Shown here: piece by piece, positions 33,098 to 42,884 of the stretch
Position numbering within the stretch: position 1 is the stretch's first letter
Layout: every line of letters starts with the position of its first letter
NCBI RefSeq assembly: GCF_036711975.1
Contig: NC_091968.1
Coordinates: forward strand, 6,014,001 to 6,078,000
Length of the DNA stretch: 64,000 nucleotides
Reading direction: 5' to 3'
DNA from: Onthophagus taurus
Lineage: Eukaryota > Arthropoda > Insecta > Coleoptera > Scarabaeidae
The notes under the pieces: model-generated
Database searches by the model: none
Seen by the model: the letters and a program-made list of their open reading frames with translations, nothing else
Told to the model about the DNA's origin: nothing
Position numbers and translations under genes: made by a program

Positions 33098-34403
33098 ATG
33101 GCAGGAAAAAAGATACTTATTAATCTTTTGCTTGTTGCATTGTCATTTCAATGCGCACGTAAGTAATTGTTCAAAAAAACTGATTAAATTATCCATTTTT
33201 ATCTGCAGCGAAAACTCCTGTTGCAGAATGTTCATCGTGTGGAAAATCTTTGGAAAAAAATCTCCAAACCAGGATCATATCAGGATATGATATAGGTTAT
33301 TACAAATACCCATGGTTAGGGATAATTAAACAAAATAACGCTCTAAAATGTACCTGCACTATGATTAACGAACAATTTGCTTTAACCGTTGCAAGTTGTT
33401 TCAAAGAGTACCTTCCAGTAAAACCGTAAGATTATTTTTAAATTTTCATCAAAATTATTAACACATTAATCAAATTTCCAGCGATCACAACATAACCGGT
33501 GTCTACACGGTAACATTAGGAGCTTACAACAGATGTAACACAAACGAAACGACCCAAAAAACATTTTCAGTTCAAACAATTTACATACACTCCGGTTTTG
33601 ACGTAACCAAACGCGCCAATAACATTGCTTTAATAAAATTATCCGAAGCCACAACATTCGAACCGGTTTGTTTACCATCAGCACCAATCTCAGAAAGTCA
33701 AAGATCAACCGAAGGAATTATAACAGGAGCAGGACTAATTAATTATGACCAGCAACAAAAAACATGCTACATCAACGAAGCTAGAGTTTTAATATACACA
33801 AACGATTATTGCAATAAATCTTTAGCAGCAATCGGCGAAGACACCACTTTGATTGATAAAAATTTTTGCGCCGGGGGTGCAAAAGAAACGAAACCTTACG
33901 GTTGTGGATCAGATTTAGGTGGACCACTAATTTCTCAAGATAATACCACAACTAAATACATTTTAGGGTTGATTTCATATAAAAAGTGTCCAGATAACGA
34001 TAACATAACGTTATACGTAGACGTTTCGGCATATTTAGTTTGGATTCATTCGGTAATTAATTCGACAACCCCAGAACCTCCCGCAACACCAACATCAACC
34101 CCGACACCAACTACGACGCCATCTCCGTCACCTTCAACAACCGAAGATTATGATTACATTGAGCACTTTCCTACAACATCCACAACGACCACTACATCCA
34201 CAACCACAACACCCGGTTCGCTTATAATTGGTGGATCAAAACGTAAGGGACATAGTGATAGACATGGTCATAAGAAACACGGGGAACATTTAAAAAGGGA
34301 AGCTCAACATGAACCTCATAAAAAACATCATGGTAAACAAGAAAATAAGCATCATAAGAAACATCACCACGAAGAACATGAAATTGATGATAAGAAGCAT
34401 TAA
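33098..34403 (+). CDS. Serine protease homologue lacking all three catalytic residues (3 exons, 399 aa)
   Basis: Exons 33098-33158 (signal peptide Leu-Leu-Leu-Val-Ala-Leu-Ser-Phe), 33209-33425 and 33482-34403. The S1 fold is recognisable: Arg-Ile-Ile-Ser-Gly-Tyr-Asp-Ile-Gly-Tyr-Tyr-Lys-Tyr-Pro-Trp matches its neighbours. However, the His position reads Ser (Val-Ala-Ser-Cys), the Asp reads Asn (Asn-Asn-Ile-Ala-Leu), and the Ser reads Leu (Gly-Ser-Asp-Leu-Gly-Gly-Pro); Asp189 is also lost. It therefore cannot hydrolyse peptides. Such homologues often act as cofactors or binding proteins in insect immune cascades. A Thr/Pro-rich, mucin-like linker (about 40 residues) and a His/Lys-rich tail of about 50 residues follow. 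The two introns that split the second half of the neighbouring active genes are absent. AATAAA follows the stop. Confidence 0.88.
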
Positions 34404-34619
34404 AGAATTTGATTTGATAAATAAAAAAAATAAATTGTAAAGAAACTTTTTTGGGTAAATAAAGTTTGAAAGAATTTTTTGATGAATTTGTAGTTATTTC
34501 TACTTAATATGTTTCATGTATATTTCATTTATACATGTATATTCATTTTTTTAAACCGGTCGGATACCGGATAGTTACCAAATATCCGGATTGGCCAGAT
34601 ATTAAAAACATATTATGTA

Positions 34620-34835
34620 CATAGTACGTAACCATTCACAGGAATTAGTATCTCTTTTAGGTGTTGGACACTGCAGATAATAATCAAGTTCAACCCCAAT
34701 AGGACTTTTTTCATTGAATACAACTTTATTTATATCAGGTTTGTCATTAGCAACCTCATTGTAACAATCCCAATACGATATATAAAATCTCTTGTTGCAA
34801 TTTCGTCTAGTAATCCAGTTCTTGGAATATGAGTA
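34620..34835 (-). pseudogene. hAT-like transposase, C-terminal fragment (Satellite-B-associated)
   Basis: The - strand reads Phe-Tyr-Ile-Ser-Tyr-Trp-Asp-Cys-Tyr-Asn-Glu, then Asp-Ile-Asn-Lys-Val-Val-Phe and Ser-Pro-Ile-Gly-Val-Glu-Leu-Asp-Tyr-Tyr-Leu, the region leading into a hAT dimerisation domain (compare Pro-Leu/Glu-x-Tyr-Leu blocks). It is cut off before the Pro-Ser-Glu-Arg-Val-Phe motif. Satellite B lies immediately upstream in its reading direction, as at 3.85 and 59.9 kb. GGATACCGGATA-type subterminal motifs follow at 34557-34600. Confidence 0.6.
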
Positions 34836-34849
34836 TGAAAATTTGTCAA

Positions 34850-35187
34850 AGTGTTAATAAAAGTGACCTCTTTCCAATGAGCCAACCCGTTTTGAAAAAT
34901 AACTTATAGTCTTTGAGAAAACAATATTTGAAGTTTTGATAAAATTTTCGATCTTACAATTTTTATCGATAATTTTCAAAATTCGTTATAAAATTAATTT
35001 CTTGAAGGATCCTTGTAAAAATATCACCAATTATTAATTAAAGTATCTTTTTTTTAATGCAACAAGCCGTTTCGAAAAAACACTTTAAGTTTTTGAGAAA
35101 TAAATTTTTGAAATGATCGACAATTTTTCAAGTTTTGCAATTTTCGCCGATTAAGTTTTAAAAATTCATATAAAATCCAGTTCTTGG
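34850..35187 (-). repeat. Satellite B (- orientation), left of LINE A copy 2
   Basis: One 360-bp unit in reverse orientation. It ends with TCCAGTTCTTGG (35176-35187), one side of the LINE target duplication. Confidence 0.9.
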
Positions 35188-37835
35188 TAAACATTAACAG
35201 CTATGCCCCAAAAAAATACCTAATCGGAAACTATATTTCTGTAAACCGCATTCACGGTGCGATGTTCGTTGAAACTAAAGCCAAATCGCTAATTAACTTC
35301 AAAGATTGGACAATGATCCAAGAATTGGGAAATATTGTGAACAGGGGTGTCAGAGGCGGTGGTTATGGGCGATCCTGCGTTACAAATTGGAAAAGCTAAT
35401 CCTCCCAGAATAAATTCTCCTCTAAACAACGCCCTCCATTTTACTATTGTTGGTTTATATACATCCTTTTAGTAAGATAGAAGAAACAATATTTAACATG
35501 GCTGCACGGTACGACAATTGTCTAATAATCGGTGACTTTAACCCAAACCCAGCCAAAAACAGACACATCAACCAATTTGTGACTATGTCAAATTTTGTGC
35601 GCATCGCAACACCTCCGACGTTTGTCATGGCAAATAATCCCAACTCCAAGCCTGATTTAATCTTCTGCACAAACAACATAAGACCGCTCATCACGTCTGT
35701 TAATGTCATTCCTGATCTGTGCTCTGACCATCTGGGTCTTGTGATCTCCATTAATACAACCACTCGAATACCTAAAGTAGCTCCTACTCTGATCAAAAAC
35801 TATAAACTTTGTAATATGGAAAGAGTGAACACAGGAATAAAAGAATATGTGAGATCTAACCCTGTCATTACACCCGAGTCTATCGCAACCTTTAATAAAC
35901 TCTTGCTTAATTTGGTGGATGAAGCGAGCCCTGCCAACATCAAGAAACATTACAATTTTCCTCTGCCACCATTTATTCTCCGTTTGATTAAGGAAAAGAG
36001 ACGACTCTACCGCGGTTTTAGATAATATGAGGAGCCTGCTCTGAAAAGAATGTTCAACGAGCTTAATAAAAATATCCAAAAACTAGTGCAGCAATTCAGA
36101 AGCGAAAAATACATGGAGACCTGTGACAAAATCAACAGAAGCAAGGGTAAAAACTACTGGCAAGAAGTCCGCAAACTTTCGAGGTACCGAAAGTCCCCAG
36201 AAACCCAGGAGCTTATTGACCCTACGGATGGCTGCTCACACTCTAGCCCGGAAAAAATCGTAGACATCCACGCTGAATACCTTAAGAGGGTGTTTTCCTT
36301 AAGACACTGTAGACAATTGGTACCAACACGCCTTTCTCAATTCGTCCGAATTGATGCTCTCATGCAGGAAGAAGAATATTTCACACTACTTAACAGAGGA
36401 ACCAACACAGCCCCTGGATACGACAACATCTCAAGGGAAATCTTAAGGAAGCTGGATCTTGATATCCACGCCTACATAAGAAAAATTTACAACTATTGCC
36501 TTACCACCCAGCATTTCCCACAAGATTGGAAGACCTCTATTATCATATGTATCCCCAAGAAAGATTCTTCTCTATCCGACCCTGCGAACTACCGTCCTAT
36601 CTCATTGCTACCCGTAATGGGGAAGCTTTTCGAGGTACACTTGAAGAACAAGCTGCTCGATGTTGTTGCAAGGAGAATTCCGTCATACCAATTTGGATTC
36701 CAACAAGGTAGATCTACATCTCATCCCTTGGCAGTGCTTGTCTCAAACTTCCAAGTCGCACGTTTCCAAAAACAACGGTCCGCCGCAGTCTTCCTGGATG
36801 TTCGGAAGGCATTCGACTCCGTATGGCACAGCTCATTGGTTAAAGTGAGAAACTACTACTCTCACAGTTTCACCGCTCAACAAGGTCTCCCTAAAGGCTC
36901 TCCTATCTCGCCAGCACTGTACAACGTCTACTGCCATGACATCTACAACGACAACCCAGACGTCTTTGATCCGATGTCTTACGCCCTACTTTATGCCGAT
37001 GATACTACTCTCGTCGCACATGATGTAGACATTCCATCATCAATCCTAAGGCTGCAGACGCTCATTCAAAACATAGAGGAATGGTACCGAAAATGGCGTA
37101 TCCTGATAAATCCTTCCAAAACCCAATTCTTCATCCCCTTCAATCTTCTCCTATCACAGCATCACCAACTTGCAACTACCTAGGCATTACCTTGGATAGA
37201 ACCCTTAAATTCTGTGCCCACGCCATCAAAGTAAAAATGAAAGTCAAAAACCGCGCCACACACTTCCGCTCACTCTCATATAGAGGCCGAGGGATATCCA
37301 CCAAATGCGCTACTCACATATACACCTCAATATGCCGACCTATTATCGAATATGCCTCATTAATCATGACTGAAGCGCCAAGAGGATCACAGTACCATCT
37401 GGAAGTAGCAGAGAGAGCAGCCCTGAGAATTATCACCCGCATTAGACACCCTCACAACCCGCTATTCAACCCTTCCAACGAACTCCTTTACGACCTTACA
37501 AAGATTCTTCCTATAAACTCCCGTCTACAATCCTTAGCCCTTAAAGCAACTATGAACTTCCCCAAAAACGCCTTAAAAAATCTCATCATCATTCCCCTTT
37601 CCCTTACCCGCTGTCCCATAACACGGCTTACACTTCTTAAAAAAATAAGGCACAACTGAGAAGACCCAAGTACAACCAAACCGAATTCAAAATCACGGGC
37701 AGGAAGACTGAGGTCTATAGCCCTTTTGGACTCTTTTTTTATATTTATTTTATATATGTATTTCTTTTCGTATTTCTTATTGTTATAATTTTTATATAAG
37801 TCCAAATAAATATTGTTTTCTTCTTGTTTTCTTCT
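35188..37835 (+). mobile_element. Jockey-like LINE, copy 2 (family A), with a 12-bp target duplication
   Basis: TCCAGTTCTTGG at 35176-35187 is repeated at 37836-37847, bracketing a 2648-bp element that ends in a (TTGTTTTCTTC)-type tail. The target is a satellite B monomer. The 5' end is truncated within the endonuclease domain. Confidence 0.92.
35447..37659 (+). pseudogene. LINE endonuclease and reverse transcriptase, broken (family A, copy 2)
   Basis: The frame at 35447-36025 carries the second half of an APE-type endonuclease: Ile-Gly-Asp-Phe-Asn (metal/catalytic Asp-Phe-Asn) and Cys-Ser-Asp-His-Leu-Gly (catalytic His). A stop at 36025 precedes the RT frame 36050-37183 with Tyr-Arg-Pro-Ile-Ser-Leu-Leu-Pro, Leu-Asp-Val-Arg-Lys-Ala-Phe-Asp-Ser-Val-Trp-His, Gly-Ser-Pro-Ile-Ser and an intact Tyr-Ala-Asp-Asp. 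An in-frame deletion of 27 codons after the Val-Trp-His motif removes part of the palm compared with copy 1. A frameshift near 37150 leads to the thumb/C-terminal frame ending at 37659. Non-functional. Confidence 0.9.
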
Positions 37836-38045
37836 TCCAGTTCTTGGAATATGAGTTTGAAAATTTCTCAAAGTGTTAATAAAAGTGACCTCTTTCTAAT
37901 GAACCAACCCGTTTTGAAAAATAACTTTTAGTTTTTGAGAAGACAATATTTGAAGTTTTGATAAAATTTTGTTGCAATTTTCATCGATAATTTTCAAAAT
38001 TTGCTATAAAATTAATTTCTTGAAGGATCCTTGTGGAAATATCAC
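37836..38045 (-). repeat. Satellite B (- orientation), right of LINE A copy 2
   Basis: It continues the monomer interrupted by the LINE and breaks off at about 38045, where a MADF-coding insert begins. Confidence 0.85.
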
Positions 38046-38371
38046 AACAAACAGTACTATTTCTAGAAACGTATGAACAATATCCTTGTTTGTGGATTCA
38101 GAAAATTCCACAATATAAGGATCGACAAGCACGAAATGAAGCTGTCAGAAGGATAGTTAAAATTATGAAGAAAACTGTTCCTAATTTTGACGAACCCTCT
38201 CCAAAAGCAAAAAAAAATGTGCTTTTTGGGAAACGATACATATATTGTAATGATGTAAAAGAATCTCGAGAGGCCAAAAATGTTAAAGTCGCTTGCATAT
38301 ATTGTTTTTGTATTTTAGAGGATACTTGCCTCAACAAAAACATGAAGCTCTCTTCCGTCATTCTTAAATGA
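38046..38371 (+). pseudogene. MADF-domain (Myb/SANT-like) fragment
   Basis: The frame (open from 38033) reads Phe-Leu-Glu-Thr-Tyr-Glu-Gln-Tyr-Pro-Cys-Leu-Trp, then Pro-Gln-Tyr-Lys-Asp-Arg-Gln-Ala-Arg-Asn-Glu-Ala, the first and second helices of a MADF DNA-binding domain. About 40 weaker residues and a TGA at 38371 follow. No start, promoter or downstream exon is visible, and both sides are satellite B, so it is more likely a transposon-borne exon (PIF/Harbinger and other elements carry MADF proteins) than a working gene. Confidence 0.6.
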
Positions 38372-38473
38372 TTAAAAAATGCTTAATGATCTCCATGGCA
38401 TAATTCTCTAATTAAAGTACTAGGCGCACCTAGGTTATTTCTACGTGCAATCCACGATCTAACCTAGCAACTA

Positions 38474-38632
38474 TGTTTTAAAATTCGTATAAAATAAATT
38501 TCTTGGAATATGAGCATGAAAATTTCCCAAAGTGTTAATAAAAGTGTCCTCTTTCCAATGAACCAACCCGTTTTGAAAAATAACTTTTAGTTTTTGAGAA
38601 AACAATATTTGAAGAATTTTCTGATCTTGTTT
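38474..38632 (-). repeat. Satellite B (- orientation), partial unit
   Basis: About 160 bp of the unit between the MADF insert and the next composite insertion. Confidence 0.8.
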
Positions 38633-38692
38633 TTTAATTTTTAACATAATTTTAACGCGTAAGTTTATCGTAACATTTTCTTGTAAATTTAA

Positions 38693-40179
38693 TAGTGATG
38701 GGCATAATCGAGATATATGAATAATCGATTATTTGATTATTAATCGATTATTTTATAAGCAGGATATCTTTGAAAAAGTTCACTGTATTGTAACAGATAA
38801 CGCTTCAAATATGAGAAACGCTATCACTGTTCATCTCAATAAGACTCACCAACCCTGCATAGCACATACGTTGAACCTATGTACCATGGACACCCTCAAA
38901 CATGCAGATCTACAGCAATTGCTCGAGAAATGCAAAAATATTGTGGGACACTTTAAAAGAAGCACTGTAGCATCTGGTGAACTGGCCGAAATGCAGGATC
39001 AAATGAAACTTCCTCTGCTAAAAGTGAAACAGGACGTTTCAACAAGATGGAATTCTTGCTTGGCGATGATGCAAAGATTAGAGGAATTAAAAGTTCCGTT
39101 GTCAGCAGCAATGTCCAATCTTCCCGGATCACCTTCACTTTTGTCATCGGAAGACTGGGCACTAATTAAAGACTGCATATGTATTTTAAAACCTATTGAA
39201 GCTATGACTTCCGAGTTGTCGGGAGAAAAATATATAACGTTGTCCATTATCATTAAAGTTCCTTAATTCGTGGTGTCCAACACGCTGTTGAGAATGCATA
39301 ACCAATAACTTCCACGGGATAGATATCGCAAACTAATTTTCATGATATCCTATTGAGGAGATTGGGTTATGTTGAGTCTTCAAAAATCTGTGCAAAAGTT
39401 TTTTTTTGTTTGTTATTGCAATAGTTCGATAATAGAGTATATTTGAATATAAATTTTAGATTCCAGCGAGAACCAAGCTAGTTTACTTTGGGAGCATTTT
39501 GATATAAAGGCTAAGCAGGAATTCAGCGCGTCCACACCTACACATTCTGCCGAAGCACAAATAAAGCAGTACCTAGACCTACCATTGATAGATAAGAAGC
39601 TGAATCCTTTAGACTTTTGGGAGTCCAAGAAGGAGATGTTCCCGGAACTATATAAACTTGCAAATAAGTACCTCTGCGTGCCAGCAACATCAGTGCCATC
39701 TGAGAGGGTATTCTCAAAAGCAGGCGAGTTAACAAAGGACAGAAGGAGTAGGTTAAGCAGCAATATGATCAACGAAATCATGTTTTTAAATAGTAATATA
39801 TTATAGTGCAATAAATATTTTCTTTGAAATATGTATTTTGACTGACCATCCTCCATATTATCATGGAGAATCAAATAATCATTCTTTTTTTACTTCATAT
39901 TAAACAACTAGTAATGAATACAAACATAAAACGTGGATTCTACTAAATGAGACATTCAGAGAAGTCGGTAAATTCCCAAAACAGCCTTGAAGTAGTATGT
40001 CAGTCAATATTTTATATGTATAGAAGTTTGTTTTAACTTTCAACATCGAATGAAAAAATAATCGAATGGAAAAATAATCGATTATTTTATTCGATTATGT
40101 CATTCGATTATTTTATTATCTCGAATGATCGTATATAATCGGTTAATCGATTATGGTCATTCGATTATGCCCATCACTA
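38693..40179 (+). mobile_element. hAT transposon, 1487 bp, internally deleted, with an exact 8-bp target duplication
   Basis: AAATTTAA at 38685-38692 and 40180-40187 flanks ends TAGTGATGGGCATAATCGA and complement TAGTGATGGGCATAATCGA. Subterminal ATAATCGATTA repeats fill both ends. The element codes for two parts of a hAT transposase. Confidence 0.95.
38733..39806 (+). pseudogene. hAT transposase (ZBED-type), internally deleted
   Basis: The first frame (38733-39266) begins in the RNase-H-like core: Val-Thr-Asp-Asn-Ala-Ser-Asn-Met (catalytic Asp), Cys-Ile-Ala-His-Thr-Leu-Asn-Leu, Val-Ser-Thr-Arg-Trp-Asn-Ser (hAT Thr-Arg-Trp motif), and Leu-Lys-Pro-Ile-Glu. After a gap with no coding similarity, 39460-39806 codes for the dimerisation domain: Pro-Leu-Asp-Phe-Trp, Ala-Asn-Lys-Tyr-Leu-Cys-Val-Pro-Ala-Thr-Ser-Val-Pro-Ser-Glu-Arg-Val-Phe-Ser. 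The BED finger and the Leu-Asp-Pro-Arg region are missing. Non-autonomous. Confidence 0.9.
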
Positions 40180-40328
40180 AAATTTAACAATGCTGGGAGA
40201 AATTCAAAAGTGGAAAATTTTAACATCCGAAATTATTATACCACGCAGTCGCTATTAATTGACGGTAAGTAATTATCTCATGTTTGTGTTTTTGTGAATT
40301 AAAACAATTTTTTACTCATGTTTTGTAG

Positions 40329-40371
40329 CAACTACCTGATGACGGAAACTTTTTCCGAAACCGGTAGTTGA
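40329..40371 (+). ncRNA. Hammerhead-ribozyme-like motif (40.3 kb)
   Basis: CAACTAC, then CTGATGA (40336-40342), one C, stem II GGAAA/TTTCC with a short loop, GAAA (40357-40360), CCGGT and A, then GTTG. CAACTAC is the exact complement of GTAGTTG at 40364-40370, so the whole motif can close. The stem II sequence differs completely from the 14.45-kb motif yet still pairs. The ACCGGT stem III has no loop, as in hammerheads that work as dimers. One extra base follows the core, as in the other copies. Confidence 0.5.
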
Positions 40372-40460
40372 GAACAAATAAATTTCATTCTTCGGAATTT
40401 TTAATTTTTTATATTTAACATTACTGACCGAAGTCAACAATGGAGTCCTTTATCAAACAA

Positions 40461-40600
40461 TTTATGAAGTTTCGACAAAATTTTTGATGTTGCAATTTTC
40501 ATCAATAATTTTCAAAATTCGCTATAAAATTCATTTCTTGAAGGATCCTTGTGGAAATATCGCCAATTATTAATTAAAGTATCCTCTTTTTAAAGTTAAG
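40461..40600 (-). repeat. Satellite B (- orientation), partial unit
   Basis: It continues the unit lost at 38632 and breaks off at about 40600. Confidence 0.8.
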
Positions 40601-40737
40601 AGAAAATTCAGAAATGCACTAAAAATTATAACCATAATGGCCGGATAGAAATGCCGGATAACCGGATATCCAGCCGAAGGGGATACCGAATATCCGGTAT
40701 CCGGCTTTTCGCAAAATCACTATCCGTTCCATCACTA
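40601..40737 (-). mobile_element. Probable 5' terminus of a Satellite-B-bearing hAT element
   Basis: On the - strand it starts TAGTGATGGAACGGATAGTG (complement ending at 40737) and continues with several GCCGGATACCGGATAT-type subterminal repeats. The same terminal repeat, with one difference, ends the hAT remnant at 10306. With the C-terminal fragment at 34.6-34.8 kb this suggests one hAT copy reading from 40737 to about 34557 on the - strand. Confidence 0.45.
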
Positions 40738-41334
40738 TAGTGTACACCATTACAATATACAGGGTGTCTCCGAAATGCGTGTACAACGGAAGACCACAGA
40801 TTCTTTGGCTCAAAATAAGTCGATTTAAGTTAAGTTATCTATATCCAAAGTTACTTCGTTTCGCCGTTAGAGGACTTCAAAGTTAGCAACAAAAATTCTT
40901 TTATTTTTTATAACTCGAAAACGCGTAAATCAATTGAAACCATTTTTCAGAAGTGAGTTCCTAGGTTCAATTAACGTCTCTTTATGGTTTTTGATACAAT
41001 TTTAGAAACACAGGAATGATGGAAAAGTCATGTGTTCACCGGATATTACTCCATTTTTTTTTGTGGCCAGGCGACAATTACATTATTACAATTTCTGAAT
41101 AGCCTATTTAGTTCTAAACCGTTTTTGTCTCTTATAAGATTTTGATTACATGAGTGGTTAAGCCAGAAAAAAGGTATTTTCGAATATCTGCAAGCCTTGT
41201 TTACGTCTTTGCAGTTACAAAAGTTACCTCATCGTAGTTGGCACTGATTTCAACTAGTCTCAATTTATGTTTAACCTGAATACAATATCATTAATTGATC
41301 AAAAGCGTGGGCATTCAATGATCCTCAAAGCATA

Positions 41335-42284
41335 CAGTGTTAGGAAAAAACGTAGCCGTATTTAGTTGATTCCGTACGACAAAGACAAACTTTTAATCAA
41401 TTCTAAGAAACAAAAGGATATGTATGTGTTATTGTAATGATAAAACATAACTCTAGTATGCTTTGCATTTAACTGTCAGTTAACATGAAAAAAGGGTTCT
41501 TGAAATTGTGGCAGAAGATGTAAAGATGTTCTCTAAAGATTTTGTCCATAGAACAATTATACCACCTTCAAAAAGTGTAAGAGCTTTTACCTGTGGATCA
41601 TGAAATGCGTTTGACTTTCTGCCAACTCATACAAATTGAAAGAATCCACGACGCACATTTTAGTAGAAGGATTTTATTGACAGATGATCACAGCAGTCCA
41701 TCATTAGCATCAATTCAAAGTCAATGTTTGGGCTGGAATTATTGGCGATAACATCATTGACCGGTAATAATACCAAATCGGTTAAATGGCGAAGTTTATT
41801 TAAATTTATTAAGACAGTCGTTGCCGCATTTGTTAGAAAATTTACCTTTATTACTTCGTCGCGAACCAACAATATCCTAGTCGAAGGATTGGAAGGAGAG
41901 CTGATGCCCCAATAAAATGGCCAGCAAGATTACCAGACCTTACACCGTGTGGTTATTTTCTCTGGGGGGCATTGAAGTCAAAAGTTTATACCTCTACAAT
42001 TGATAGTGAAGAGGAATTATGAAGAACATTTTTGTTAGCATTAATAATAATACATTAAATAATCGCGAAACAATGGACAGAGTTGAATTTAACTTTTTAC
42101 GACGAGCAAATTTATGTTTTTTGAAAAACGGCGATCATTTTGAATAATTTTTGTAAATATTTCCTACTTGTTGTGTTTGTATTTGTTGAGTTTATTGTTA
42201 CCTTTTGTTTCTTAGAATTGATTAAAAGTTTTTCTTTCTAGTACTGAAACAGCTAAATACGGCTACGTTTTTTTCCTAACAGTG
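41335..42284 (+). mobile_element. Mariner/Tc element, 950 bp, at the palindrome centre
   Basis: TA (41333-41334 and 42285-42286) flanks ends CAGTGTTAGGAAAAAACGTA and the complement of CGTTTTTTTCCTAACAGTG. The inverted repeats continue about 70 bp (GGCTACG ... TTAATCAATTCTAAGAAAC). Confidence 0.9.
41590..42147 (+). pseudogene. Mariner transposase, heavily decayed
   Basis: Readable pieces: Leu-Thr-Phe-Cys-Gln, Leu-Leu-Thr-Asp-Asp-His (first Asp region), Arg-Leu-Asn-Gly-Glu-Val-Tyr-Leu-Asn-Leu, Leu-Pro-Asp-Leu-Thr-Pro-Cys-Gly-Tyr-Phe-Leu-Trp-Gly-Ala-Leu-Lys-Ser-Lys-Val-Tyr. The third catalytic Asp is replaced by Gly (Cys-Gly-Tyr). Several stops and frameshifts; the N-terminal domain is absent. 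Confidence 0.75.
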
Positions 42285-42884
42285 TATGCTTTTCGATCAA
42301 TGAAGAATCATTGAATTCCCATGCTTTTGATCAATTAAGAATATTGTATTCACGTTAAAGATAAATTGCAATTGAGGTAACTTTTGTAACTACAATGGAG
42401 TAAACAAGTCTTGCAAATATTTACAAATACCTTTTTTCTGGCTTAACCACTTATGTAATCAAAATCTTATAAGAGACAAAAGTAAATGGGCTATTCAGAA
42501 ATTATTATAATGTAAATGTCGTCTGGCCAGAAAAAAAAAATATGGAGTAATATCCGGGAACACATAAATAAATAAATCGTTTATTGTGCAAGAAAAGGAA
42601 AAAAAACATAACAAATACTTACAAAAACAGAAAAGAAAATCAAAGTTTACATACTATTCTTGCACAAACGCGAGGAGGCAATTCAGGAACAACTCCTGAT
42701 CTTTCATCGTCCCCTCGAATAATAATAGATTACAAGAAAATTGAAATTATTAATTCCAGATTTATGCGTTGTAGCCTTATTACGTACTTCTATTAGTAAA
42801 AATCAAACACTGAATATACAAAAAAAATAAATTTGGCAAACCGTTAAACTACAAACTAAAATCAAAGTATTGCAGCATAGGAAC

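Larger units (their letters stand above)
38633..40460. mobile_element. Composite insertion in satellite B carrying a hammerhead-like motif and a hAT
   Basis: Satellite B is lost from about 38633 and resumes at about 40460. Once the 1487-bp hAT is removed, about 340 bp of non-satellite sequence remain. That remnant has a possible donor (GGTAAGTAAT near 40264), a hammerhead-like motif at 40329-40371 and a tail rich in AAATAAATTTCATT. The remnant resembles the arms of the fold-back element at 13.5 kb only in its motif. Confidence 0.45.

Noticed and set aside
35657-36079. 140-codon - strand ORF over the LINE endonuclease
   Set aside because: Antisense of a well-supported + strand endonuclease/RT frame.
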